From the NCBI RefSeq assembly GCF_000227135.1, contig NC_018238.1, forward strand, positions 18,296-82,295: DNA of 64,000 nt, in the 5' to 3' direction. Position 1 is the stretch's first letter. Each line of letters starts with the position of its first letter. The position numbers and the translations under genes were made by a program. This DNA comes from Leishmania donovani (lineage: Eukaryota > Euglenozoa > Kinetoplastea > Trypanosomatida > Trypanosomatidae). The notes beneath the pieces were generated by a model. The model was not told the origin of the DNA. It searched no databases and was given only the letters and a program-made list of their open reading frames with translations. Of the stretch, positions 49,410-59,905 are shown one piece after another.

Positions 49410-50914
49410 ACCTGTGCGTGCGTGTGTCTTCTCCTTTCCCTGTCTATTTCTTGTTTGTTTGCTGTGATGGCGGTGCTGTGGGAGCGCCCCATGCTGTCCA
49501 TCTCATTCTCTCTCACGGTCGCCCCTCGAACTCCACCACCGGCAGTATCCTCTCCCCCGTGTGCCCTTTTCTTCCTTTCTCCATGCGTATTAACGATGGC
49601 ACGCGTGCCATTAGTCTCGCTCTCTCTCGACCTTACCACCGTTTGCCAGCTCGTGTCGGCGCCTGCGTGCGGTGGGTAGGAAGAGCGGGATGCGTGCGCG
49701 TGCGTGTGGTGCAATGCGTATGCGCTTGACGCACTGCCAACTTCTCCCTCCCCCTCCATCCTTGCTTCGGTATGTGTGGTGATCGGCTCCCGCTGGCCGG
49801 CTCTGTTGTACTGTCGTCGTCGTCTTCGTGTGCGCCGTTTTTCGATCCTGCTGTGCTCGGTAGTTCTCTGTCTGTCCTGAGCAAGCGTGCCCGCACCCAC
49901 GCGCCCCTCCTCCCTCCGGCGTTCGCTTGGTCTGCCCACGGCTTTGTGTGTGTGTGTGTGTGTGTGGGGGGGGGGGCTGTGTGCGTGCAGACCCTGCAAC
50001 GTGTGTATCTTGACCCGTGCGGATGCTCAAAAACATGTGCCACTCGTGTGAAAATCGAAGGAGCACCGACAAACGGCAACGATGCGCCAACGGCCCGGCT
50101 GGTCCCTCCGCTGCCAACGCGGAACGCCCTCTCATCCCTCCTCCTTCCCTCTCTCTCACACGGAGACGTGTCGGTAAGAGCGTCATGTAGATTGCAGAAG
50201 GCGGTACTTCCTCTCACTTCTCTCTGCCTCTCTTGGTGTCGTTGTACCGCGATGCCCTTGCGACCCCCGCACGTCCACACCCGCTCTGAACTCGGTGGCT
50301 AAGGGTAGCTCTCACAACAGAAACATCACAGCGCGCGTGTTAGCGTATATTCGTGGCGCACCCACTTATCGCTCCTGAATCGGTTCTCTTAGCCGTCGCC
50401 GCTACGTTTCTCTCACGACAGGAGAGCGACGTGCTCCCCACCCCAGCCCCCGCGTACGGGTCCACGAACGCAACTCCCTCGCGTGTGCATCCTACACGCT
50501 TGCACAACGAATAGAGTAGTTAGCAGATTAGCAATAACTTAGGCACGGGCGCGCTGCTCGTCCTCTCTCTCTCTTTCTTCGTCCGCTGTGGTTGTCCTCG
50601 GCCACGCGCATGTGTGTGCGTGTGCGTGGTGCGGCTGCCCCTTCCTGCGTTCTCTGTGTACGCTCTGCAGCGCTAGCATCACTCGCAGCCGCCTCCGCAG
50701 TGCTCGTGGGCCCACGGAGCGAGGCGGCTGCCTCCTGCCCCGCGCGCGCGCTCGCTTTGGCGCTCACGCAGGCACGCCGGCACGTGCGGGGTGCACAAGC
50801 ACGTCTCCTGTGTTCGTCCGTCACTGCACGTCTTCATCACGATCTACACCCCACCCCTCCCAAACCTCTCCGTCCGCCCCTCCCCTCTTTCGTGCGGCGA
50901 GGGTGCAGCGGAAG
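48995..50914. other. Long intergenic region with stacked microsatellites
   Basis: About 1.9 kb. It holds (TA)n directly followed by (TG)n at 49378-49410, and a second (TG)n run followed by ten or more G at 49944-49976. C/T-rich sequence at 50840-50895 precedes the next gene. No gene is supported. Confidence 0.6.
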
Positions 50915-52699
50915 ATGATGCGTCTTTCTCGGCTTGGCACCACGGCCGCCGCCGCCGCGTCGTCGTCGTCCCCGCTGCTTCAGCAGCTCCGTGGCGTGCG
51001 CTACGCCAACATCCAGGAGACTCTGAAGCCCATCCCTGGCCAAACTGCAGGCCAGATCTCCATCTTGAACGAGATATGCTGCAACCCGGATGCGGAGGAG
51101 GAGCGGCGCAAGCCCGTCTTCCGTGCTGAGGTGATGCCAGATGCGGCCGCCGCGGCAGAGGAGGACAACTACCTGCACACGATGCACAAGTGGGGCTACG
51201 ACTCGCTGACGCTCTTCAAAAAGACGAACGAAGACCCTGGGCCGTGGTGGAACGCCAACGCCAGCACGCTGGCGTCTAACTGGTCGCAGGTTGGCGATTA
51301 CGCGAACGCCGGCATGTGGTCGGGCGTGTGGCGCTACACGTACGGCATCGGCGAGTATAACCTGCGCCCTTACGAGCTGCGTGGACGTGCGTGGGGCCGC
51401 AAAGACCCCAAGACCGGCGCCGTCATGATCCGCTACGGCAAGCGCAGCACCAGCAAGCCGGTGCAGAGGCTCTGCTTCCCGCACACGAAGGAGCACGAGC
51501 AGCACCACCGTATCAAAAACCCGGCAAACAAGGACGTGACGGAGATCTCAGCCCTGCACGGCAAGCGCGTTCTGCGCGAGCTTCAGTACCACCTCGGTCA
51601 AGGGCTGCGCTTCTACCTGGTAGACGGCGTCTTTGGGAGCGACCCAGGCACCGCTACCCCGTACCGCATCATCACGGACAACCCGACGCATGCCTACTTC
51701 GCGTCCATGGCAGCGATTCGCACCTTCAACTACGTGGCGCGGCAGGAGGTGACGCTTGTGAAGCGGCTGTCGCAGTCGCCGATCGACGAGTGGGGGTGGC
51801 GCCGCCCTGGCGTGCTCATCTACCACGCCCCCTCCTACGACTTTGAGAGCCCGCGCATCGTCGAGGAGTTCGGCGGGCCGCGGCCGAAGGACATGGGCCT
51901 CAGTCACAACCGCTTCATCGCGACGGAGCCTTACAGCATTCCCATGAAGTGCGCCATGGGCGGCGAGCCCAGCTGCGACGCACTCCTCGACAGCACAGCG
52001 ATGCTGTGCGGTCGCTGGGGCTTCTACGCCGACGAGAAAGGCTACCTCACCGTCCCTGGCGAGTCGATCATGTCGAAGGATGGGCTCTCGCTGACGCTGG
52101 TGATTACCGGCGACGAGGCCGACGCGGATGCTCTGCGCACGTCTCCGCAGCTCTACGGTAGCCGGCATCACCGCATCGCTAACAGCGTTGTATCCCGTGC
52201 GTGGGATGTCGTCTCAATGCCGGCGAGCGCCACTGGCGCAAAGCCGCTGCCTACCGACATAGTGGAGCAGGACCTGCAGCGGGTGCAGCGCAGCTTGCCC
52301 ACGCGCATGGGCCTCCCGCATACCCTCTCACACCGCCACCACGGCCGCCGCCACGTCAGCGAGTACGGCTTCAAGTGGCCACACAACTACACGGAAGATG
52401 TTGCCACGAAGGCGTACGCCGGTGGGCATCTGTTCAAGTCGCCGAAGACCGACAAGCTCGCCGGCCATCAGCCGCGTCCTTCGAGGTTTTTGATGAAGGA
52501 TGTCGATGTGGTGGTCATTGGCGAGGGAGCCGACGCCGCCGCTGCTATTGTAAGCACGCTCAAGGACCGCGGCATGCTGTACGCCGAAGAGGCGCCGCTG
52601 AAGGAGGCGATGAGGACGGCGCTGAAGGCGGCAAAAAGTGTAAAAGTGGTTCCCTGTGCAAGCTCAAAGGCCGTTCTAGGGAAGCTGACGCATGCGTAG
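50915..52699 (+). CDS. Mitochondrial protein with PEPCK-like segment, function unknown
   Basis: The product is 594 aa from ATG 50915 (the next codon is also ATG). The N-terminus (MMRLSRLGTTAAAAASSSSP) is a typical mitochondrial presequence. The body is well conserved in style, without low complexity, and rich in Trp and Tyr. Residues ~233-265 (FYLVDGVFGSDPGTATPYRI, then ITDNPTHAYFASMAAIR) follow the pattern of the N-terminal domain of ATP-dependent phosphoenolpyruvate carboxykinase (VVDGFxGADxxxxxxVRVIT, then HALFxxNMFIR). I cannot find that enzyme's P-loop (GLSGTGKTT type) or its metal-binding sequence, so catalysis is unlikely. It may be a structural protein of a mitochondrial complex. The PEPCK likeness is an inference and could be chance. 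Confidence 0.75.
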   Translation: MMRLSRLGTTAAAAASSSSPLLQQLRGVRYANIQETLKPIPGQTAGQISILNEICCNPDAEEERRKPVFRAEVMPDAAAAAEEDNYLHTMHKWGYDSLTLFKKTNEDPGPWWNANASTLASNWSQVGDYANAGMWSGVWRYTYGIGEYNLRPYELRGRAWGRKDPKTGAVMIRYGKRSTSKPVQRLCFPHTKEHEQHHRIKNPANKDVTEISALHGKRVLRELQYHLGQGLRFYLVDGVFGSDPGTATPYRIITDNPTHAYFASMAAIRTFNYVARQEVTLVKRLSQSPIDEWGWRRPGVLIYHAPSYDFESPRIVEEFGGPRPKDMGLSHNRFIATEPYSIPMKCAMGGEPSCDALLDSTAMLCGRWGFYADEKGYLTVPGESIMSKDGLSLTLVITGDEADADALRTSPQLYGSRHHRIANSVVSRAWDVVSMPASATGAKPLPTDIVEQDLQRVQRSLPTRMGLPHTLSHRHHGRRHVSEYGFKWPHNYTEDVATKAYAGGHLFKSPKTDKLAGHQPRPSRFLMKDVDVVVIGEGADAAAAIVSTLKDRGMLYAEEAPLKEAMRTALKAAKSVKVVPCASSKAVLGKLTHA

Positions 52700-53384
52700 C
52701 GGTACGTGCAGCACCGCCCCTAGCCTCCCTTCCCTTATCGGAGGTGAAGAAGACGAGAGGCGGGAAGTGGGACGAGTGAGCTCCAGCACCGTCTTGCGTG
52801 CTCGCTGATGCACCCCCGCATGCACGCACACACACACACACGCATACAGAGGGGGCGCCGCTTCCCTCCCTGCGGCTGCTGTCCTTCTCTCTCTTTGAGG
52901 GAGTGCGAGGGGGAGCAGGGATCGCACGTGGAAGCCGTCGCTTGGCAGCCGCCTGTGCCCGTGTGCACATCATGCCGCGGGCGTGACGCTTCTCTTTCCT
53001 TTGTTTTTTTCTCTCGGCTTTCTCTGTACATGTGTATCTGCCAACTCGTATTTACCACGTTGTGCATGGACGTGCATCACAGCCCACGCGCACACGCACA
53101 CGCACACGCCGGCACTGTCGCATCCACGCTCACTGCGCGGCGTCAGTGGTTTCGTGCAGGCCAGTGACGAGAGTACTGGAAATCGTCGCCTCCGACGCTC
53201 CTCGAGAGTGCCAAACAGCAACGGAGGCATCGGAACAGTCTACCCAGAACGGTGATGGTGCTACGGTGTGTGGCACCCACACTCGCCGCCGCAGATGTGT
53301 TTCCTCGTTATACCGTGTATGCATCTCTCCCCACATCCTTCGCCTTCTTACGCCGTCACCGCGGCCACACACACGCACACATAT
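52700..53384. other. Intergenic region
   Basis: About 0.7 kb with no supported gene. A T-rich tract at 52987-53025 is followed, after a CA-repeat region, by AG at 53081-53082, a possible acceptor for the reductase gene. Confidence 0.55.
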
Positions 53385-54704
53385 ATGAGCGGCTTCCATA
53401 ACCGCCTATCCAGAGAGCCCCCACCACCACCACCACCACCTCACCGCATGCCGCCAAAGCCGTGGGAACAGCAGCTGACGGGGAGCAGCATGTCGCACCG
53501 ACGACCTGCACCGGGGGAAGAGGGCAGTACGTTTTCGGACTTTGAGTACCACCATCAAAGGCGCGGCGGACATGACGGGGCGGCCGGCGAGCAGCGACGC
53601 GGCCCTGCTGCATCGCCACGGCGGTGGTCCTTCACCCTGCAAGACATCCCGGGCGCCGTTCAAGGCATGTTCAACGACGTGAATAAGGGCTACGTGGCCC
53701 GCGTGACAGCCGCCGTCGCCACGGCGTTTGGTATGAGCTACGCGGTGTACACGCTCGTGCTGCAGCCCACGCAACAACGTCGGCCGCTGGCGAAGCGGTG
53801 GAGCTGGTGTGCACCGCCGGTGCCGATCACACTGGTGGAGAAGAACAGGGAGAAGGGCAGCAGCATGTTCGTGTACCGCTTCGCTTTGCCGAACAGTTAC
53901 GACTACGCCGGGTATGAGCCGGTCAGCTCTGTCCGGATGATGAGTGGGAACGTGCGCGAGCTCTCCTCGCTCTCCCGGTGGTACACCCCGATCAGCCACC
54001 CCGACGAACGCGGCTTCATCGAGTTCGCGATCAAGGACTGTGATCCCGGCCGCATGTCTGCTCGCCTGCGCTACCTCGAGCCGGGAGACATCGTTTATCT
54101 CGGGCGATGGATGCGGGAGTTCCCATACCAGCCGAACACCTTCAAGGAGCTCGGCGTAGTGTGCACCACTTCCGGCGCCTCCGTGGCGCTGCAGCTCATG
54201 AACATCATGGACAAGAACAAGGCCGATGACACCAAGCTCAGCCTCCTCTACTGCCACCACACAGCCACCGACATTCCGTTCAAGGATACCTTCTTCAAGG
54301 CGTATGCAGAGCACAACAAGAACCGTATTCAGGTCTCGTACAACGTGTTGGCCGGTGGACGGCGAAGGGGGAGCGCCGCGCCGATCGAGCCGAACATGTA
54401 CGTTGGTAACATCGACCCTGAAACAATTGCGGCAGCGCTGCCGCCGCCGGTGCGCATTGTGGAGGCCGGCGCCGGCGTCGGCAGTGGCACCGCGTCGCAG
54501 CTCGCGACGTACCGCCCTCAGCTGCTCATCTGTGGGCCGCAGTCGATGCTGGCATTTCTGTGTGGTCGCGTCAGCTCCTTCGGAAACTACGGCTACTGGC
54601 AGGGGCCCTTCTATCGCTACTCTGGCTTCCTCAAAGACATGGGCTACACCCGCTCTCAAGTGTACAAGTTCGGCGTTTCGACACACTTCCTCGCAGATCA
54701 TTGA
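53385..54704 (+). CDS. NADH-cytochrome b5 reductase-like oxidoreductase
   Basis: The product is 439 aa from ATG 53385; the next in-frame ATG is at the sequence MPPKPWEQQ. The N-terminal ~110 residues are disordered and include a run of Pro. A likely membrane anchor follows (VTAAVATAFGMSYAVYTLVL, near residues 110-130). The rest reads as a ferredoxin-reductase fold. The FAD-binding segment SRWYTPISHPDERGFIEFAI corresponds to the family RxYTP motif, and LGVVCTTSGASVALQLM corresponds to the NAD-binding GGxGITP region (here less typical). LICGPQSMLAFL near the end is the CGPxxM motif. It would pass electrons from NADH to cytochrome b5 or a similar carrier at a membrane. The weak NAD motif makes the exact cofactor use uncertain. 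Confidence 0.85.
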   Translation: MSGFHNRLSREPPPPPPPPHRMPPKPWEQQLTGSSMSHRRPAPGEEGSTFSDFEYHHQRRGGHDGAAGEQRRGPAASPRRWSFTLQDIPGAVQGMFNDVNKGYVARVTAAVATAFGMSYAVYTLVLQPTQQRRPLAKRWSWCAPPVPITLVEKNREKGSSMFVYRFALPNSYDYAGYEPVSSVRMMSGNVRELSSLSRWYTPISHPDERGFIEFAIKDCDPGRMSARLRYLEPGDIVYLGRWMREFPYQPNTFKELGVVCTTSGASVALQLMNIMDKNKADDTKLSLLYCHHTATDIPFKDTFFKAYAEHNKNRIQVSYNVLAGGRRRGSAAPIEPNMYVGNIDPETIAAALPPPVRIVEAGAGVGSGTASQLATYRPQLLICGPQSMLAFLCGRVSSFGNYGYWQGPFYRYSGFLKDMGYTRSQVYKFGVSTHFLADH

Positions 54705-55079
54705 CGGGGTGTACACGTGTGCGCGATGGTCGTCATGGCAAGGGCAAGCAAGACAATGTTGACGGCACATCATCAGGAAGGAGACGCGGGCGAGTTACAG
54801 CTCAGCTCTTTCTCTCTGGCAGATGCAGCGGCGGCATCGCTGGTGGTCGGTTGGTCGGCTGGCTCGATCTGAGAAGGCTTTGCTCGTGGGGGCGATGGTG
54901 GTGGTGGTGCTGGCCGCTCACCATCAGTGCGATGGTTCAGTTTGCCTGAACTGCTCTGCGCGTCGGCGTCTGTGTGGTGCAGACCAAAGGAGCGAGAAGA
55001 GGCGAAGAGGCCGAGCACGGAGGTTATAAGATGAAAAGGCGTCAGCGAAGTCGCCCGACCCCTCTGGCGTCGACCCATG
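54705..55079. other. Intergenic region
   Basis: Probable 3' UTR of the reductase gene; nothing further is seen. Confidence 0.5.
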
Positions 55080-56624
55080 AGTGTAGGTGTGTGATGGTCT
55101 TCACTGGAAGGTCAGATGGCCATGAAACCCCGGAGTACAGCGAAGCGCGCGGCGCCGTCAGGCCTGCAGACAGCACACGAAGATCCTCACAAGCACGGAT
55201 GCACACACGCACACAGCCGCACGTCAGCTCTTTCATCTTTGGGCGATGCGTCAGTGTGCACCATGCATCAGCGGAAGGAGCGCTCGCGCACTCATGTGCG
55301 TGCGCAGCTGTGCGTCGACGGTGCATCAGCCTTCTTTGATGCCTTGCATCGAAGCGAAGGTCTATACTTCGCTGGTATGCGCCTCCTTTCTCGCTCGCCT
55401 CGGCCTCGTTGACCGTCGCGACCACCTTTCCGGCGCCCACCTGCCAGACGGCTCTCTTCGGCGCGTGCGTGCAGGAGCCAGCGCCGGGGCACAGAGCCGC
55501 ACAGGGGCGAACCAAAATGGCGGCATACGCGCGTGCACGCAGGCACATGCAGGCACACGAACACGACGGTGAGGGCGTGCCTCGGGCGCTGGCTGCTGGC
55601 GGCTTGCCCCTGCTTGCTTTCTCTTCCCCCTCGCGCCAGCGACTGCACGTGCAGCAGCCACTGCAGAGGAAGTTGGGCACGCGCAAGTCCATCATTGTAC
55701 CAGACATTCCACAGATGCCACTCCATGCCGATCTCTCTCTCTTGCGCGATAGGAACTCTGCCGGGCAGGAGTATTCCGTACGCGGCTGGTGGTCTTGATG
55801 GTGCAGATCGTGGCGCCGCTTCCGCTGAGTTCCAATGGGCCGATTGCAGATGGTTCAATCATCATGATGCTGCAGGAGGGTGTGCGGGTGTCGGAGGAGT
55901 GCGCCTGCACCCGCTGCCGGAAGACGAAGCGAATGCGGGCATGGGTCTCGCTGAGCACTCGGACTTTGTCCAAATCCTCAGAATCAACTCTTGTTGCCCA
56001 GGCTGGTGCATGATCCAGACCCTCGTTGTCGTCTTCTCGACAATCTACGGCGTCGCATTCAACGGGTGCAACATGGCCCCACCAGAGACCCGCGACACTG
56101 CGCTGGCCTTGAAGAGGGCCTTCGACAGCCTCCTCACTCAGGCGCGGCTCTCGCGCGGGCTCACCCTCTGCAGCGCAAGCTCCCGGTACGAGCGGACGAT
56201 GGGCTTCGTGGCCCTGATGTGTTTAACCGCGAGCAGGAGCATGAGAGGGTGAGATGGTGCGAAGCGAGCACGCAGCCGCAGAGCAGCGGGAAATCCGGGT
56301 GCCACGACGGGCACGCGGTAGGGAAATGGCCCCGCCGACCGTGTAGGTGCGCCGCTCATGGGAAGCACCTTTTCTTTCTTGTCTACTGGAGCTGTGGCTC
56401 ACTTTCATGCGGATGGCGCCTCTACCATCGCTGCTGTCCGCAAGGGCTACACGCACATTCATGTAGTCAACGGGGAACTCCATCGCTGCATGCCTCCCCT
56501 GCCGTGTGTAATCTACGGCTCGTTACACACAATGCGGCGAAAACTCCGCCGACGGACCGAGCCGCGACCCCGTTTACCAAGCGTGGCAGTGCACAACTGG
56601 CGAGACGGTGAGGTGCGACAGTAA
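55080..56624 (+). pseudogene. Decayed coding region, unrecognised family
   Basis: Protein-like text jumps between frames: VMVFTGRSDGHETPEYSEAR near 55092, CVDGASAFFDALHRSEGLYF near 55310, and SIIVPDIPQMPLHADLSLLR near 55690 (stop at 55796). IVAPLPLSSNGPIADGSIIM near 55805 follows, then one frame from about 55926 to 56624. That last frame is the clearest (HSDFVQILRINSCCPGWCMI, TRDTALALKRAFDSLLTQAR, GSTFSFLSTGAVAHFHADGA) and is interrupted by TGA at 56250 and TAG at 56319. GC-rich third positions continue through the stops. I take it as one old gene with several frameshifts. No family is recognised. Confidence 0.45.
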
Positions 56625-56912
56625 GCTGCAAAGGCAGGCATATGCGTGCATGTATCTTCTTACGTGAAAAGACGCACTCTATGCGTGCCTTTGTGGCGCT
56701 CGGTGTGTGAGCGGCACGACCGCACCCACCGCCACCGCCGAAGTCGGGTCGACTGAAGCGAATATGCCGACACGCCCATTGACCTCCGTGTAACGTTCCC
56801 TCGGCCCCCCCGCCCTCCACCACCACCACCTCTCTCCCTCTCTGCTGGCGCCGAAAAGGAAGTGTGCAAATGCAGACACCCTCCTCAAGCTCACTTCAAC
56901 CGCGTGTGCGTG

Positions 56913-56943
<31 letters not shown>

Positions 56944-57192
56944 GTGGGTGTCACTGCCTCATCACCACCACGAAACACTCGTCGCAACAGGCGATCACGT
57001 ATGCTCATGTGCCCTAGCCAGGATGCTGCGGAGACGGTGCGAATGGAGTCGTCCAATACCGGTGCTTGGCGAGAGGTGAACGCTTGTGCGGTGCCGCATT
57101 CCTCCAAAACCCGCTAGCGGACCTAAAAGGCCGCTGCACCCAGCGTCACGAAAGGCGCGACATCAACGTTGCACCAACGGCGCGGCCGCGTT
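56625..57192. other. Intergenic region with (TG)n and GGGT repeats
   Basis: A (TG)n run at 56908-56929 is followed by a (GGGT)n stretch to 56945. C-rich sequence lies at 56806-56840. No gene is supported. Confidence 0.55.
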
Positions 57193-59905
57193 ATGGGGCA
57201 GCTCTACTGGAGCATCTGCGTTGCGCTGACGTTGATGACGCTCTTCCTCACTGAGCTTCTACTAGCGCGGTCGGTGTTGAGGCCTGTTGTGCCCACAGCC
57301 TCGGTCGGCCATGCGGGAGCCGATCAAATGAAGGCTGGGCAGCGAGCGGTGGCGTCATCGTCATCAACGTCGCGACCACCGGCGTCCACGGAGGCTGCGG
57401 TGGGCAGCAGGGAGAACGATGCTGCGGCGACGGCAGCCGGCAAAAGGGGTGGCATCGACGAAGAGCCGCTGCCACCCACGGCTCACGTACTGTGGGTCAA
57501 TGCCTCGCCGGCCCTGGCCTCACCTGATGTGATGTCATCAGTGCACGAATCGGCATCGGCACCCCTGCACGAGCAGGTGGCCGACGCAAACCGTTCAGCC
57601 GTCACTGAAAGGAATGCCGCAGAAACGACAACCAACGCGGAGACGTTGCATGCACTAGTCGAAGAGTGGCTGACCTCATTGGTCCACCCGAGTGCCGCCA
57701 CCGGAAATCCGTCGCAGCAGCAGTAGCAGCAGCAGCACCCCGACCCCTGTCACGCATGTGCCACCACCACAGCCGCCGAAACAGCAAGATGAGGAAGACA
57801 TGCGTGATAGCCCTATGCCCCCTCTACGTCCTGCGCCGTAGGCTAAAGGTGATGGCAGTGTTCGCCTGTGCCACTCGCTCTCCATTCTTACCGTCCTGGC
57901 AGGTGCACCCTTGACGGCGCCGAGAGTCTCGGGGCGATGCCACCAGCCGCATCCAAGACAAGGAAGTGCGGCTGCTGAAGAGGGCCGCCGTAGGCCTCTA
58001 CCGGTTGGGCACGGCGCAGCACGTCAGCTTCCACGAGTGGCTCCTTGTTCACAGCAAAGTGCTGGAGGTGGCGGCGCAGAAGAGTGAGGAGGCCATGGTG
58101 CGGGCGTGGTGGCGCGTGGCGTGCAGCGAACAGGAGGCAGCAGCGGCCCCCTCTGTGACGGGGCGGACCTCTGCCTCGAAGCGGATGCTGCATGTGCGCG
58201 TGGCGGGGCTGCCACACACATCACTCACGAGTCCTCTAATGGCGAAGTTGGCGTTCGCGCTCCTGCACGGCGTCCGGCTTGTCGTGACGGAGTACGTCGC
58301 TCTTCACAACCTGCAGTGAACCTTGACGGGGGCGAGCAGGCTTGTCTTCGGTGGCGCAGCAGACGCGACGAGTGCTGCGTCCATCGGACGCGTCGACTCG
58401 GCTAACTCCAACACTTCGCCCTCTTCAAATGGCAACGTTGTGCAGAGCGAAATCACGCTAGCTCCTCAGACGCTATCGAAGAACGCCTGCCCAGATCTGC
58501 CAACGAATGTGGTGAACCAGGAGCGCAGCGGCACCACAGAGGGCGTGCATGCATACCGCCTGCAAGTGTGCGCGTCGCAGGAATGGCGCCAGCCAGAGCG
58601 CGAGGAGGGACTGCAATTCAAGCTGATCGCCTACGTGCAGAAGATTCGGTTTCCAACTACAACATCCCCTTCTGTGGTGGCGTCGGTCCACAAACCCATC
58701 TCAGACGCCCTCATCTCAAGTGCCGCCACCGCCAGAAACGCCAATGCCACCGCTGGTGCTGAGGCGACTGCAACGAGTGAGATGCCGATGCAGAATGGGC
58801 TGCACATTGTAGCTTACAGCGCATCCGCTCAATTCCACTGCCAACGCGCGCCTCTCTACGGCACCCGCATACTGGCTCCGCCGCTCTCGGCACACATCTG
58901 AAGCACCGTCTCCACCCCTCACGACTCTCTGCGAGGCGCTCGTCAGCAGCCAGTTGGGGCTTGGTGATGCACACGCCTTTCAGGGGAGCACCTTCTACCG
59001 CGTTTTCTGCCAGGAGTGGCTGCAGTTCGCGCTGCTTCCGAGCCCCAAGGCACCGGCACATGGAAACGCCAAGCTGGACGCAGCATCCGAAGCCGAGGTG
59101 GCGGGCCTCATGGTCACCCTGCGCAAGTCCCCGGCACAGCGCGAGAGCGACGTCGAGGTGTAGCAGATGGACATGGCGCAAAGACTCGGCGACGGGTTGT
59201 GCACGGTGGAGTGGGTGGCACACCTGAAGGCAGCACAGCTGCACTACCGCGAGATGGCTGAGCGTAAGCGCTGGCGTGCCGATAATCTGGCGTGCCGATA
59301 ATCTGGCGTGCTCAACGACTACCACAGCCACAAGTAATATAACCGGACTTGCCGCCCATCCACCCGCCTCTCCTGCGGCGCCAGCAGCCGTGCCGCGGCT
59401 CTCCCTCTCTAACGCAGCTGGGTGGTCGCCGTACTTGAACCAGTACGCGACGCTTCTCTTCTCCGAAAACACGGCGCAGCTCTCGCGAGTGGCTGGCACA
59501 TACCTCTCGTTTCTGCCGAACGTCAGCTACGCCCTCCAGCACATCCGGCGCACGATGGAAAGCAAGCTTGCCTCTGTATCTCTCAAGTGCACGGTAGAAC
59601 GGACACGGCGCTTCACCTCCGTGAAGCAGCCAACCGACCGAGAAGTTGTCTGCCTTCCCTCCCACCTCTTCCGCGTGCACCGGCACGCTGCCATGTAGAA
59701 TACGCAGTGGTTCCTGAGTTACCTAGGCTTGCGATGCGTGCAGCACAAGAGCTCCTGCCTCGGCGGCCTCTTCGAGTCGGAGAAGCGCACCCTCCAGAAC
59801 ATGGACCGCTACCTCTCGACCACCGGCAAGTGGAGCCGCGGCGAGTTCCGCATCTGCATGTCGGCTGGCATGTACGTCTCGGACCCCTCGAATGAGCTTT
59901 TATGA
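57193..59905 (+). pseudogene. Decayed gene for a type II membrane protein (~900 aa)
   Basis: The first piece (57193-57726, 177 codons) starts at an ATG with a signal-anchor (YWSICVALTLMTLFLTELLL) and ends at TAG 57724 inside a CAG run, followed by more CAG. Coding-like sequence resumes in another frame (VTHVPPPQPPKQQDEED) and then in a third frame from ~57951 to 58901 with an internal TGA at 58317. It moves to a further frame (DAHAFQGSTFYRVFCQEW) with TAG at 59161. A 16-bp tandem duplication at 59271-59302 then shifts the frame. The last piece runs to TGA 59903 with an internal TAG at 59696. The topology (short cytosolic end, one anchor, large luminal part) is like Golgi glycosyltransferases, but I recognise no catalytic motif, so that is only a suggestion. 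Confidence 0.7.
59271..59302 (+). repeat. 16-bp tandem duplication inside the pseudogene
   Basis: CTGGCGTGCCGATAAT occurs twice without gap, then its first nine bases (CTGGCGTGC) follow at 59303. Sixteen is not a multiple of three, so the second copy shifts the frame; removing one copy joins the two coding-like pieces. Confidence 0.9.

Noticed and set aside
49358..50280. Long minus-strand frames at 49.4-50.3 kb with HTHTHT stretches
   Set aside because: They arise from (TG)n repeats read on the opposite strand; there is no gene signal.
53406..54773. A 455-codon open frame on the minus strand opposite the reductase gene
   Set aside because: It is antisense to a well-supported gene in GC-rich sequence, where long antisense frames are common. 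It is His/Arg/Val-rich with no family features, and every accepted gene is on the + strand.
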